A DNA stretch of 64,000 bases from Nitrospira sp. (lineage in GTDB: Bacteria; Nitrospirota; Nitrospiria; Nitrospirales; Nitrospiraceae), in contig JADJXO010000002.1 of assembly GCA_016715825.1 (NCBI GenBank), positions 496,001 to 560,000 of the forward strand, written 5' to 3'. The notes beneath the pieces were generated by a model. It ran no database searches. It was not told the origin of the DNA and saw nothing but the letters and a program-made list of their open reading frames with translations. A program made the translations under genes and the position numbers. This document shows positions 54,229 through 62,199 of the stretch, in pieces (position 1 is the stretch's first letter; each line of letters begins with the position of its first letter).

Positions 54229-54280
54229 AGGCACGCACGATATTTCGTCGAGCAACCGTACAAAAAAGAGGGTACCCAAC

Positions 54281-55138
54281 ATGAAGATTCTGGCGACGAC
54301 GGATGGTTCCAAATACGGCAGATGGGCGATTGAATGGTTGGCAGGCATGCCATTGGTTGTGCAGCCGGTTGTTCGTGTTCTGCATGTGGTCGATGTGGCA
54401 AGTGTTCGGGCTCCATTTATGGTGCAACCGATCATGGCCGGTACGGAGCGCTATGTCCAGTCCGAAGTCAACCGGCTGGAGAAGGCAGCCAAGGCGGCGA
54501 AAGAAGAGTCAATCGCCTTGCTGGCCAAATTAGGTTTGAATGGAGGGGTCTCGGTGGAGCGAGGTGCTGTGGCCGGCACCATCATGAAATATGCGGAGCG
54601 CGGAGCGAGTCTGCTCTCGATCGGCTCTCGGGGGTTGGATGCCTTGGATCGCTTTATGCTGGGCAGTGTCTCGAATCATGCCATCCACCATGCGCCTTGT
54701 TCGGTCTTGGTGGTGAAGGAACGGCCTCGGCCTGTCCGACGCATCGTCCTTGCAATCGACGGATCTGATGCGTCAGATAAGGCACTCAGGTTTCTGATGC
54801 GCCAGATGAGTCCGACACCCGATGGTCTAGATCGAGAGCCCATACTGGTCATCGTCGTGCACGCGATGCCTTATCTGAAGTATCCAGAGGTAAAGGAAGC
54901 CGGAAAACAGTTAATGCAACGATACGGAGAGAAGCTGGTGAAATCAGGGTTCCAGATCAAGGAGGCTCTGAAGCTGGGAAAACCAGCTGAAGAAATTCTG
55001 AACGTGGCGAAACGGGAGAAGGCTGACCTGATCGTGACCGGAGCCAATGGACTAGGTGCAATCGGCCGCATCCTGCTCGGCAGTGTGTCCACCCGTGTCG
55101 TTCAACATGCCCATTGTGGGGTCCTTGTGGTCCGCTGA
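54281..55138 (+). CDS. Tandem universal stress protein
   Basis: A 285-residue protein with two Usp domains: MKILATTDGSKYGRWAIEW with GSRGLDALDRFMLGSVS, and RIVLAIDGSDASDKALRF with GANGLGAIGRILLGSVS. Both fit the ATP-binding pattern. Start at 54281, supported by AGAGGG; the frame is open upstream but would run into the phosphofructokinase gene, which ends 52 bases before. It is the third tandem Usp of the island. Confidence 0.87.
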   Translation: MKILATTDGSKYGRWAIEWLAGMPLVVQPVVRVLHVVDVASVRAPFMVQPIMAGTERYVQSEVNRLEKAAKAAKEESIALLAKLGLNGGVSVERGAVAGTIMKYAERGASLLSIGSRGLDALDRFMLGSVSNHAIHHAPCSVLVVKERPRPVRRIVLAIDGSDASDKALRFLMRQMSPTPDGLDREPILVIVVHAMPYLKYPEVKEAGKQLMQRYGEKLVKSGFQIKEALKLGKPAEEILNVAKREKADLIVTGANGLGAIGRILLGSVSTRVVQHAHCGVLVVR

Positions 55139-55177
55139 TCGGCAATCCTATAGGGAATAATGACCCTAGGGATGGGG

Positions 55178-55207
55178 TTGACGGGAAAGACCAAAGCACA
55201 ATAGACT
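55178..55207 (+). promoter_or_regulatory. Candidate sigma-70 promoter for the MarR gene
   Basis: TTGACG (55178-55183), an 18-base spacer and TAGACT (55202-55207) lie 42 bases before the ATG of the MarR-type regulator. Five of six and four of six positions match the consensus boxes. Confidence 0.4.
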
Positions 55208-55249
55208 ACACCCCTCGTCGAACGAATATTTAGGGAGAGGGGGGTTATT

Positions 55250-55927
55250 ATGTCAGCACTACCGCAGGTCGACCAGGACTCGCTCCCTGATCGTTTGGTG
55301 ACGGGGCTTTCCAAAATAGGGTTGGCGATGAAGAGCCGAACCTGGAGACGAAAGGGACGGCAAGGTATCGGTCCCTTACAAATCCAAGTGCTCACGTTTC
55401 TCCGGTCTCGGCCGAATCATTCGGCGACCGTGTCAACGATTGCTCGGGAACTCTCCGTCAAGCTGCCTACTGCTTCTGAGGTCATCCGAACGCTTGAGCA
55501 AAAACGGTTAGTCCGTCGGCGGCGCCGTGAACTCGACAACCGTGTCGTGACGGTGCATCTTACCGCGCTGGGGGCCAAAGCGGGCCACGTAGAAAACCGA
55601 TGGCCGGAGATTCTGGCGTCGGCGACCGAGAATCTCTCGACCCAGGAGCAGATTGCCCTCCTGACAGCGCTTGTAAAACTGATTCGCGCGCTTCAATTGC
55701 AAGGAGAAATTCAGGTTGCACGGATGTGTGTGTCTTGCGAACACTTCCGTTCTCATGCTCATGAGGACGCGCAGGCGCCCCACCACTGTGGTTTCTATGA
55801 TGCGGCTTTTGGCGAGGAATCCTTCCGCCTCGACTGTCCGGAATATGTGGAATCATCTCTGGAGGATTCTCACCCGGGAGTAAGTACTTCTGAGCCCGTG
55901 AAGATCGCTCAATCTGCTCGTGCATGA
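55250..55927 (+). CDS. MarR-type regulator with cysteine-rich C-terminus
   Basis: A 225-residue protein. The winged helix-turn-helix (about residues 40 to 115) shows GPLQIQVLTFLRS, LSVKLPTASEVIRTLEQKRLVRR and RELDNRVVTVHLTALG, as in MarR regulators. A C-terminal extension carries MCVSCEHFR, HHCGFYDAAFG and RLDCPEYVE, four Cys with nearby His that could bind zinc or an Fe-S cluster and make it a redox or metal sensor. It is preceded by a candidate promoter and the last Usp gene, so it may regulate the island or itself. GGAGAGGGGGG precedes the ATG. Confidence 0.82.
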   Translation: MSALPQVDQDSLPDRLVTGLSKIGLAMKSRTWRRKGRQGIGPLQIQVLTFLRSRPNHSATVSTIARELSVKLPTASEVIRTLEQKRLVRRRRRELDNRVVTVHLTALGAKAGHVENRWPEILASATENLSTQEQIALLTALVKLIRALQLQGEIQVARMCVSCEHFRSHAHEDAQAPHHCGFYDAAFGEESFRLDCPEYVESSLEDSHPGVSTSEPVKIAQSARA

Positions 55928-55949
55928 TCGAGGGGTCGCTGAAGAATCG

Positions 55950-56507
55950 TTATTCTCCTGATTTGCCGGTAGCTAGCAGGTAGCGGGGCCGGTCCTTCTC
56001 AATTTCCCCTGTTAAGTCTTCCAAAGCCAGCCGTAGGGCTGTTTCGATGGGGACACGGTCGGAACTCGTCACCCACCGTACTGACAAGCCAGCTACCCTT
56101 TGTTCAACATGATAAGAGTTGAGAGGCCGTTCTGCTTCACTCATCTCTCCTTGTAGGACGATCTGGTAATAATAGAGACCTCGGCGGGAGGTGAGAGACA
56201 GTTGAGTGGTCACGCGAAGTGTGAGGTCACCGGGTTCATCCGAAACCGATGCAAAGATGCCGCGTTGTTGTAGGTAGCCCAAGATCGCCTGGTGGAGGTC
56301 GGACTGCGACCATTTCAGCAGCGTGATGCCTGGCCGATGGTCGGCGCCTTCCAGTGAGGGGGCGCTGGTGATGAGTTGAAGACTCCTCGGAATACCAGCA
56401 GATGAAGGGCTGTCCGGAAGCGGTGCGACATGAATGTTGTGGACACAGCTTGTGCTCCCTCCCCATAGAGAGAGCAGCAGAAAGATGATCCGGACCGGGA
56501 AAGGCAT
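55950..56507 (-). CDS. Predicted lipoprotein of unknown function
   Basis: A 185-residue predicted lipoprotein. The signal peptide (VRIIFLLLSLWGGSTSC) ends in a lipobox-like GSTSC. The mature part has a pattern of strands and a helix, with LHQAILGYLQQRGIF, LRVTTQLSL and GLYYYQIVLQGEMSEAERPL, similar in feel to small outer-membrane assembly lipoproteins, but I do not recognise a family. The start at 56507 is chosen for the signal peptide; the frame is open to 56558. It follows another lipoprotein gene on the same strand. Confidence 0.6.
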   Translation of the reverse strand: MPFPVRIIFLLLSLWGGSTSCVHNIHVAPLPDSPSSAGIPRSLQLITSAPSLEGADHRPGITLLKWSQSDLHQAILGYLQQRGIFASVSDEPGDLTLRVTTQLSLTSRRGLYYYQIVLQGEMSEAERPLNSYHVEQRVAGLSVRWVTSSDRVPIETALRLALEDLTGEIEKDRPRYLLATGKSGE

Positions 56508-56558
56508 GGGCAGTCGATTACAAAAGAAATGTCTTGGCTGGCACCGCGGTCTCACCAA

Positions 56559-57047
56559 TCAAGGGATCAGGCCTGAGGCAGGTTCTGACACGATTTCCAA
56601 GTCGCTCAATGCTCGCAAGGCCTGTTCTCGATACACACGCTCTGTCTGGTCCGTATAGGCATCAATCACACGTTGATAGGATGCACGAGCCTTCTCCGGT
56701 TGCTCCCTGATCGTGAAATATTGACCCAAGGCGATCCAGTTTTGGGCGGCCGTTTCTCTGGCGGTTTTCATCAGGGCGAATTCCCGCTCGACCTGCGTCG
56801 TCCCTTGTTTCTGACCTTGTTTCAGGACCGTTTCAGCCATCTGATCAGCCATGACTTCAATCTGTTCGTTCTCATGAACGGCGGCACTCACTCGATTGGC
56901 CTTGAGATGATCATAAAAGTCTCCGACGTGAGTTTTGATGATGTCGGCTCGTTGTTGGTACGAATCGTGGGCGCAACCGGGGACGATCAATAGGACCAGC
57001 GCAATGACACAGGTTATGCGTGAAGAAAAAGAATGTGGCGTGATCAT
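56559..57047 (-). CDS. Predicted lipoprotein of unknown function
   Basis: A 162-residue predicted lipoprotein with lipobox LIVPGC (Cys at about 25). The mature part is almost all helical: a charged first region (YQQRADIIKTHVGDFYDHLKANR, then a long amphipathic helix) and a TPR-like segment, NWIALGQYFTIREQPEKARASYQRVIDAYT. It may be a periplasmic scaffold. It lies 51 bases before the start of the second lipoprotein gene, so the pair is probably co-transcribed. Confidence 0.6.
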   Translation of the reverse strand: MITPHSFSSRITCVIALVLLIVPGCAHDSYQQRADIIKTHVGDFYDHLKANRVSAAVHENEQIEVMADQMAETVLKQGQKQGTTQVEREFALMKTARETAAQNWIALGQYFTIREQPEKARASYQRVIDAYTDQTERVYREQALRALSDLEIVSEPASGLIP

Positions 57048-57189
57048 CGTGGACCCTCTTGTGTAAAAATCGAAGGTTATTCTGAATCGGTGGAGTCTAA
57101 CATATGGCCGTCCAAGCGAGCACTAGCCCCATCGGTGGGTAGGTGGGATGTTGTTTGCCCCATTGACCGTATGCAGGAGAGAAGCCCCC

Positions 57190-57219
57190 TTGAACCTCTT
57201 ATGATGGCTGCGCTATCTT
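57190..57219 (+). promoter_or_regulatory. Candidate sigma-70 promoter for rubrerythrin
   Basis: TTGAAC, an 18-base spacer and TATCTT lie 79 bases before the rubrerythrin ATG. The boxes match the consensus at five and four of six positions. Confidence 0.3.
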
Positions 57220-57298
57220 AATGCCCGGTTGCAAACGACAAAGGTTCTTGAGGCAGTACATAGAGAAGGGTGGGCCTTCGAACAAGGAGGAGGATGCT

Positions 57299-57724
57299 AT
57301 GGGAAAGAGCTTACAAGGGACGAAGAGTCATGACAATCTGAAGCATGCGTTTGCCGGGGAGTCTCAAGCCAACCGGCGGTATCTGTATTTCGCTCGCCGC
57401 GCGGATATCGAAGGGTATCCTGATGTCGGTGGGCTTTTTCGGGATACCTCGGAGGCGGAGACCGGCCATGCGTTCGGCCATCTCGATTTCTTAAAAGAAG
57501 TCGGTGATCCGGCCACCGGTGTGCCCATGGGCAACACGGATGCGAACCTCAAATCGGCTATCGAGGGCGAAACCTACGAGTATACCCAGATGTATCCAGG
57601 CATGGCCAAGACAGCACGAGACGAGGGGTTTCCCGAGTTGGCCGAATGGTTTGAAACGTTGGCAAAAGCCGAACGATCTCATGCCAACCGGTTTCAAAAA
57701 GGGTTGGATAGTCTGAAGGCCTAG
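57299..57724 (+). CDS. Rubrerythrin-like di-iron protein
   Basis: A 141-residue four-helix di-iron protein. Ligand motifs are AFAGESQANRRY, EAETGHAFGH, EGETYEYTQMYP and KAERSHANRF, an E...E-x2-H...E...E-x2-H arrangement. The C-terminal rubredoxin domain of classical rubrerythrin is missing, so it needs an outside electron donor, possibly the Fe-S protein encoded next. It should reduce peroxide in the cytoplasm. AAGGAGGAGG precedes the ATG at 57299. It forms a cluster with the GlpC-like and DUF3501 genes. Confidence 0.88.
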   Translation: MGKSLQGTKSHDNLKHAFAGESQANRRYLYFARRADIEGYPDVGGLFRDTSEAETGHAFGHLDFLKEVGDPATGVPMGNTDANLKSAIEGETYEYTQMYPGMAKTARDEGFPELAEWFETLAKAERSHANRFQKGLDSLKA

Positions 57725-57822
57725 CCAGGGTATCAGCGCACGTTCAGCGGTCAGTGTTCGGCGACGTAGCGTGAATCCGTCGACGAGGGCTGGCCGCTCG
57801 TCGTTTTGGGGAAAGAGGAACG

Positions 57823-59097
57823 ATGAAAGGTCTCAGCCTCATCCTGCCGGTCGATGTGAAGCAGCTAGAGAAAGAAACGCTGCGGATCTACGAGGTCTGT
57901 GACGGGTGCCGACGTTGCTTCAATCTGTGCCCCTCGTTCAATACCCTGCTGGACCGGATTGATGTGCATGAAGGTGATGTCGCCAAGCTGACTCCCAGTG
58001 ATCACCATCAGGTCGTCGATGAGTGCTACTACTGTAAACTCTGCTTCAACCATTGTCCGTATACCCCACCGCATCACTATGAAATCGATTTTCCCCACTT
58101 GATGGTGGTCTGGAAGAAGCGCTTGGCCGCTGAGCGAGGCGTCCGGTGGAGGGATCGCCTACTGACGATGACGGATACGATTGGGAAACTGGGAAGCGCG
58201 ACGGCCTCAATCACCAACAGTCTCTTGGGAAACCAACTTGTACGCCGTATTCTCGATCGGGTGATGGGCCTTCATCAAGACCGTCGGCTTCTGCACTTTT
58301 CACGTGAGACGTTTCCTAGTTGGTTCGGCCGTCGGACGACAAGACCTCCGGCTGATCCACCTATTCGCAAGGTCGCGTTGTTTGCCAGCTGTCTGGTGAA
58401 CTACCAAGTAACGGATGTCGGAAAGGCGACGGTGCAAGTGTTGGAGAAGAACGGCGTGCAGGTCGTGGTACCGCCGCAGCGATGTTGCGGGATGCCGAGT
58501 TTCGATATGGGCGACACACAAGCGATTCAACAAGCCGCGAGGAGTAACGTGGCGTCATTGCATCCGTGGGTGCTTGACGGCTACGATGTCGTGGTTCCAA
58601 CCGCCAGTTGCAGCCTGATGCTGAAACGGGAATATCCAGCGCTCCAGCCCGATGAGCAGACCAAGCAGGTTGCCGAGCGGACATTCGATATCTGCGAGTA
58701 TCTTATGGGGATGAAAAAGGCCGGCCATCTGGCGACCGATTTCACACTAAACCCTGGGCGTGTCGCATATCAGATTCCCTGCCACCTGAGAGATCAGAAT
58801 ATCGGGTTTAAATCCAAGGAACTCATGGAGTGCGCCGGCGCGCAGGTCGAGGTCATCGAACAGTGTTCGGGACATGATGGCGCATGGTCGGCTAAGACGG
58901 AGTTCTTCTCACTGTCGATGAAAATCGCCGGGAAGGCCGTCCGCGCAATCGAGCACGCCCAACCTGACCTTATCGCCTCGGATTGTCCACTGGCCGGATT
59001 GCAGTTGGATCAAGCCCGAGGATCGGCGCATACGCCCGGCAAGACCGTGTTGCATCCGATACAGGTTGTCCGCAACGCGTATGGGTTGCCTGCGTAG
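57823..59097 (+). CDS. GlpC-like Fe-S protein (CCG domains)
   Basis: A 424-residue protein with two 4Fe-4S motifs (CDGCRRCFNLCPSF and CYYCKLCFNHCPYTPPH) in the first 90 residues and two CCG-type domains (RCCGMPSFDMGD near residue 220, and EQCSGHDGAW with DCPLAGLQ near the end). This is the layout of GlpC and the heterodisulfide-reductase D subunit. No GlpA or GlpB partner is adjacent; instead it lies between rubrerythrin and DUF3501, a set that recurs in bacteria. It probably passes electrons to rubrerythrin or a related acceptor. Confidence 0.85.
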   Translation: MKGLSLILPVDVKQLEKETLRIYEVCDGCRRCFNLCPSFNTLLDRIDVHEGDVAKLTPSDHHQVVDECYYCKLCFNHCPYTPPHHYEIDFPHLMVVWKKRLAAERGVRWRDRLLTMTDTIGKLGSATASITNSLLGNQLVRRILDRVMGLHQDRRLLHFSRETFPSWFGRRTTRPPADPPIRKVALFASCLVNYQVTDVGKATVQVLEKNGVQVVVPPQRCCGMPSFDMGDTQAIQQAARSNVASLHPWVLDGYDVVVPTASCSLMLKREYPALQPDEQTKQVAERTFDICEYLMGMKKAGHLATDFTLNPGRVAYQIPCHLRDQNIGFKSKELMECAGAQVEVIEQCSGHDGAWSAKTEFFSLSMKIAGKAVRAIEHAQPDLIASDCPLAGLQLDQARGSAHTPGKTVLHPIQVVRNAYGLPA

Positions 59098-59155
59098 CGG
59101 TGAGCGCAAGGTGTTAGACCTCACCTGTGCGTGCCGAACCATGTGAGGAAATTTG

Positions 59156-59752
59156 ATGAAGACACTTAGGGCAGACGAGCTCATCTCGATTGAAGAGTAT
59201 GATCGGAGACGCGAGTTGTTTCGGGCTGGTATCATCACACTGAAGCAACGGCGCCGAATTTCCGTTGGGCCGCTGATGACCCTGGTGTTTGAAAACCGAG
59301 AAACGCTCAGGTTTCAGATCCAGGAAATGATCAGAGCGGAACGCATCGTCGATCCGGTCAAGATTCAGGATGAGCTGGAAGTGTATAATGCACTGTTACC
59401 CGATCCCGGAGAATTGAGCGCGACGCTCTTGATTGAAATCATCGACGAAGCGGACGTAAAGGAACGGCTTGATCAGTTCATGGGTCTGGACCACGGCAAC
59501 AAGGTCGCGATCACAGCAGGTGGCGAAGTCGTCTTCGGTGAGTTCGAGGGTGGCCGGAGCCACGAGACAAAGATTAGTGCGGTTCATTTCGTACGGTTTC
59601 GACCGACGGTGTCGATGAAGCACACGTTTGCGGACCTCACTCGGCCGGTGACCATCCGTGTGGACCACGGTGGGTACAGGCATGAAGTCTCAGTTCCAGG
59701 GACAATGAGAGAAGAGTGGCTTGCCGACTTGCTGAGCGTGACCGAGGAGTGA
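59156..59752 (+). CDS. DUF3501 family protein
   Basis: A 198-residue cytoplasmic protein. Family-like segments are ISIEEYDRRRELFRAGIITLKQRRRISVGP, TLVFENRETLRFQIQEMIRAERI and ALLPDPGELSATLLIEI, all of DUF3501. It is the third member of the rubrerythrin / GlpC-like / DUF3501 cluster. GAGGAA precedes the ATG at 59156. Its action is unknown; constant company with the Fe-S protein suggests a partner in electron transfer or cluster protection. Confidence 0.78.
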   Translation: MKTLRADELISIEEYDRRRELFRAGIITLKQRRRISVGPLMTLVFENRETLRFQIQEMIRAERIVDPVKIQDELEVYNALLPDPGELSATLLIEIIDEADVKERLDQFMGLDHGNKVAITAGGEVVFGEFEGGRSHETKISAVHFVRFRPTVSMKHTFADLTRPVTIRVDHGGYRHEVSVPGTMREEWLADLLSVTEE

Positions 59753-59802
59753 CCGCAGGGCGCTGATCTTTTGGCTCAGCACCCAAGTGTCAGTACGTGA
59801 GG

Positions 59803-60558
59803 ATGATGCCCACCGTTCTGTTAACCAAGCGGATCGAATTTGCCGCCGCTCACCGCTATATGCGGCCGGAGTGGGACGAGGTGAAGAATCGTTCGGTGTT
59901 CGGGCGTTGCTATAACGCTCCCGCTCATGGACATAATTATTTCTTGGAACTAACTGTTTCCGGCGAGATCGATCCGAAGACCGGCATGGTCGTCAACCTG
60001 TTCGATCTCAAGCGGGTGCTCCTCGATGTGATCGAAGAATTCGATCACAAGAATCTGAACCTCGATATGCCCTACTTCAAAGAGATGATCCCAACATCAG
60101 AGAACTTTGCGCATGTCTTGTGGGCGAAACTCGCGGCGCAACAGGATATCGGAACTCTCCATACCCTTCGGCTGTGTGAGGATGAAGATCTGTATGCCGA
60201 GGTCACGGCTGCAGACGGCCGAGAGATCACCACAGTCACCAGGCGATATACATTCAACGCGCTGCAAGCGGACTGTCAAGGGCGGGATTGGGATTGTTTT
60301 GTGACTGTGCGCGGGAAAATCGACCCGACGACTGGCATGGTGACCGATATCGGGGCCTTAGACAGGCTGGTGGAGGATACGGTCATCAAGAAATTTAATA
60401 AGCAAAACCTGTCACTTGTTTTCAACCGACAGGCCGTCTCCGGAGAAAATTTGGCTCGAAACATTTTCCAGGAACTTGCCCCACGTATCACTCAAGGAAC
60501 TCTCACCAACATTCGATTGGTTCCATCCCGCGACCTGGCGTACGAAGTATCAGCCTAG
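59803..60558 (+). CDS. Two-domain 6-carboxytetrahydropterin synthase homologue
   Basis: A 251-residue protein made of two 6-pyruvoyl-tetrahydropterin synthase folds. The first half is complete: the zinc His in AAAHRY, the catalytic Cys in FGRCYNAPAHGHNYF and the HxH zinc pair there, then DFDHKN-like FDHKNLN. The second half (from about 142) keeps the shape and the GKIDPTTGMVTDIGALD stretch but lacks the HxH pair: the matching site reads CQGRDWDCF. It is therefore one active and one decayed copy, likely folding as a pseudo-oligomer in queuosine or pterin synthesis. The start is one of two adjacent ATG codons (59803, 59806); a GTG lies at 59797. No queC/queE is nearby. Confidence 0.82.
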   Translation: MMPTVLLTKRIEFAAAHRYMRPEWDEVKNRSVFGRCYNAPAHGHNYFLELTVSGEIDPKTGMVVNLFDLKRVLLDVIEEFDHKNLNLDMPYFKEMIPTSENFAHVLWAKLAAQQDIGTLHTLRLCEDEDLYAEVTAADGREITTVTRRYTFNALQADCQGRDWDCFVTVRGKIDPTTGMVTDIGALDRLVEDTVIKKFNKQNLSLVFNRQAVSGENLARNIFQELAPRITQGTLTNIRLVPSRDLAYEVSA

Positions 60559-60576
60559 CGTTCACTCCGATCCGGC

Positions 60577-60993
60577 TCACTTGCCTTTGGTCTGGCGTGG
60601 AGTAAAGCGAGCAGCGTAGGCGTCTTGCTCCGGCATCCTGAGGAAGACCATGACGCCGGTATCCGGATTGATCGTAAATATTCCGGCCCCTTTGAAAGTA
60701 TTCTCACCTGACGGTTCCAACTCGATCTGAGTGCGGGCTTTCTCCGTTCCATGCTGAATAGTGGCCTTGGCCTTCGCCCCATCCGTGGGGATGGTTTTGT
60801 CAGAATGATCCGTCACGTACAGCGTGAGCTCTCCATCCGTGGCCACCAGTTCGAGGTGATAAGGGCCTGCAGCGAGTGCTTGTCCGCCGTGGTGGGCCGT
60901 GACGGGACCGGAATCTTTTGCTTTGTGGGCATCAACCGACAGGGCCGAGAGGAGTAGTGCGCAGAATAAAAGAGAACTCAACAAATATTTCAT
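60577..60993 (-). CDS. Small exported protein of unknown function
   Basis: A 138-residue exported protein. A signal peptide (YLLSSLLFCALLLSALSVDA) is followed by a His-containing start, HKAKDSGPVTAHHGGQ, and a beta-rich domain (YHLELVATDGELTLYVTDHSDKTIP) of FixH or copper-protein-like feel. The His residues near the N-terminus suggest metal binding, but this is a guess. GGGAGGATGG precedes the ATG at 60993. It lies about 175 bases downstream of the thioredoxin gene on the same strand. Confidence 0.6.
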   Translation of the reverse strand: MKYLLSSLLFCALLLSALSVDAHKAKDSGPVTAHHGGQALAAGPYHLELVATDGELTLYVTDHSDKTIPTDGAKAKATIQHGTEKARTQIELEPSGENTFKGAGIFTINPDTGVMVFLRMPEQDAYAARFTPRQTKGK

Positions 60994-61166
60994 GATCCAT
61001 CCTCCCAGAAACCGCCGTGATCTCACCGTCCAGGTCGATGGCGAACATCGATGCTTCGGTAGATGGTGGTGATGCTTGCCGCCATCGGTTTGTGTTGGGT
61101 CCTCCTGAGGTTTCCTCACGAGGGTCGGATTTTAGTGAAGGTGGCGTAAAACGGGCGGCATCGGCA

Positions 61167-61502
61167 CTACTGAAGCAAATGGTCTGAAATCAATGCGACG
61201 AGTTCGGCCGATTCTACGACTCCTTCGCGTGTCAGCACGAGCTTCCCATGTGAAAAAAAATGAGTAGTGGGATATGTCTCAAATGTGTGATTCTTCTTAA
61301 TTTCTCGACAGCGACCGGGCACATGCATCTTGGCCTTCCCGACCCTCAGATCCGGAAATTTCGCGGCCACCTCTTCGAGAATCGGGTCGTAAATCTTGCA
61401 TGGTTCACACGTGGCGAGACCGTAGGAAACGACCGCAGCCGGTGCGTGGGTGAATTCTTGATAGTTGGCGTCACTGACGTCTTCGACCACTTCGCCTCTC
61501 AT
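61167..61502 (-). CDS. Thioredoxin-like protein
   Basis: A 111-residue thioredoxin fold. The active site is CEPCK, a CxxC in the usual place, with a cis-Pro region, YPTTHFFSHG. No signal peptide is present, so it is cytoplasmic. The ATG at 61502 lies directly after a strong hairpin and has no good ribosome binding site. The peroxiredoxin gene lies upstream on the same strand, so it may be the electron donor for that enzyme. Confidence 0.8.
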   Translation of the reverse strand: MRGEVVEDVSDANYQEFTHAPAAVVSYGLATCEPCKIYDPILEEVAAKFPDLRVGKAKMHVPGRCREIKKNHTFETYPTTHFFSHGKLVLTREGVVESAELVALISDHLLQ

Positions 61503-61506
61503 GGGT

Positions 61507-61543
61507 GCTGAGGACTGAGCTCCAGCACCACTCAGCCCTCAGC
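61507..61543. terminator. Hairpin between peroxiredoxin and thioredoxin genes
   Basis: GCTGAGGACTGAG and CTCAGCCCTCAGC form a 13-pair stem with one mismatch (a G-U or A-C pair by strand) around an 11-base loop. It lies 25 bases after the peroxiredoxin stop and ends four bases before the thioredoxin start. It fits a terminator without a clear T-run, or a hairpin that limits thioredoxin translation. Confidence 0.55.
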
Positions 61544-61567
61544 CCTATCTTGCTCCGGCGTGTCCAG

Positions 61568-62038
61568 TTAGTTCAGCTTCGAGAGCGCATCGAGAATTTC
61601 CTTGTCCTCGCGCGCCGTTTTGATCTCCTGCACCTTCGCATAGGCGACCTTGCCGGTCTTGTCGACGATCACTGTCGCTCGCTTGGAGCAGTTGAGTGGC
61701 TCGAAATAGAGGCCGTAGGACTTCGCGGTTGTCCGGTGGACATCGGATAACAAACGGTGTTTCAGGTCCAAAGAGTCCGCCCAGGCCTTGTGCGAAAAGA
61801 AACTGTCGCAGCTGATGCCGAACAGCTCGGCGTTCGCAGTCTGAAATTTTGGAAAGTCATCGGTCAAGCACTTGTTCTCGCCTTGACAGACAGGGCTCCA
61901 ATCCAGTGGGTAGAAGCAGAGCACAACGTTCTTCTTGCCCTTGTAGTCGCTCAACTTCACATCTTGCTGGTCCTGATCCTTCAGGTTGAAGTCCGGTGCT
62001 GTATCGCCCACCTTGATTTCCGGTGCTACATCGCTCAT
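61568..62038 (-). CDS. Peroxiredoxin (AhpC/TSA family)
   Basis: A 156-residue thiol peroxidase. The N-terminus is APDFNLKDQDQQDVKLSDYKGKKNVV and the peroxidatic Cys is in DWSPVCQGENKC, with a possible resolving Cys four residues later, as in some BCP-type enzymes. It reduces hydrogen or organic peroxides in the cytoplasm. AAGGAGG is six bases before the ATG at 62038, and a GTG directly precedes it. A thioredoxin-like gene lies downstream. Confidence 0.88.
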   Translation of the reverse strand: MSDVAPEIKVGDTAPDFNLKDQDQQDVKLSDYKGKKNVVLCFYPLDWSPVCQGENKCLTDDFPKFQTANAELFGISCDSFFSHKAWADSLDLKHRLLSDVHRTTAKSYGLYFEPLNCSKRATVIVDKTGKVAYAKVQEIKTAREDKEILDALSKLN

Positions 62039-62123
62039 CACAAACCTCCTTATAGGACTGTATGGGTGATTGCTGTACTGAGGTCTCGAATTGGAAGGAC
62101 CCCACTGCTACGTATACTTAAAC

Positions 62124-62153
62124 TTTGTACTCCGTGGTTTAAAAGCTTGTCAA
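62124..62153 (-). promoter_or_regulatory. Candidate sigma-70 promoter for the peroxiredoxin gene
   Basis: On the minus strand a perfect TTGACA (62153-62148), an 18-base spacer and TACAAA (62129-62124) lie about 85 bases before the peroxiredoxin ATG. Confidence 0.5.
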
Positions 62154-62199
62154 CAGCCTGGAAGGCCCGGCGCGGTACCCGGTGAAGCCGCCGAAAAAC

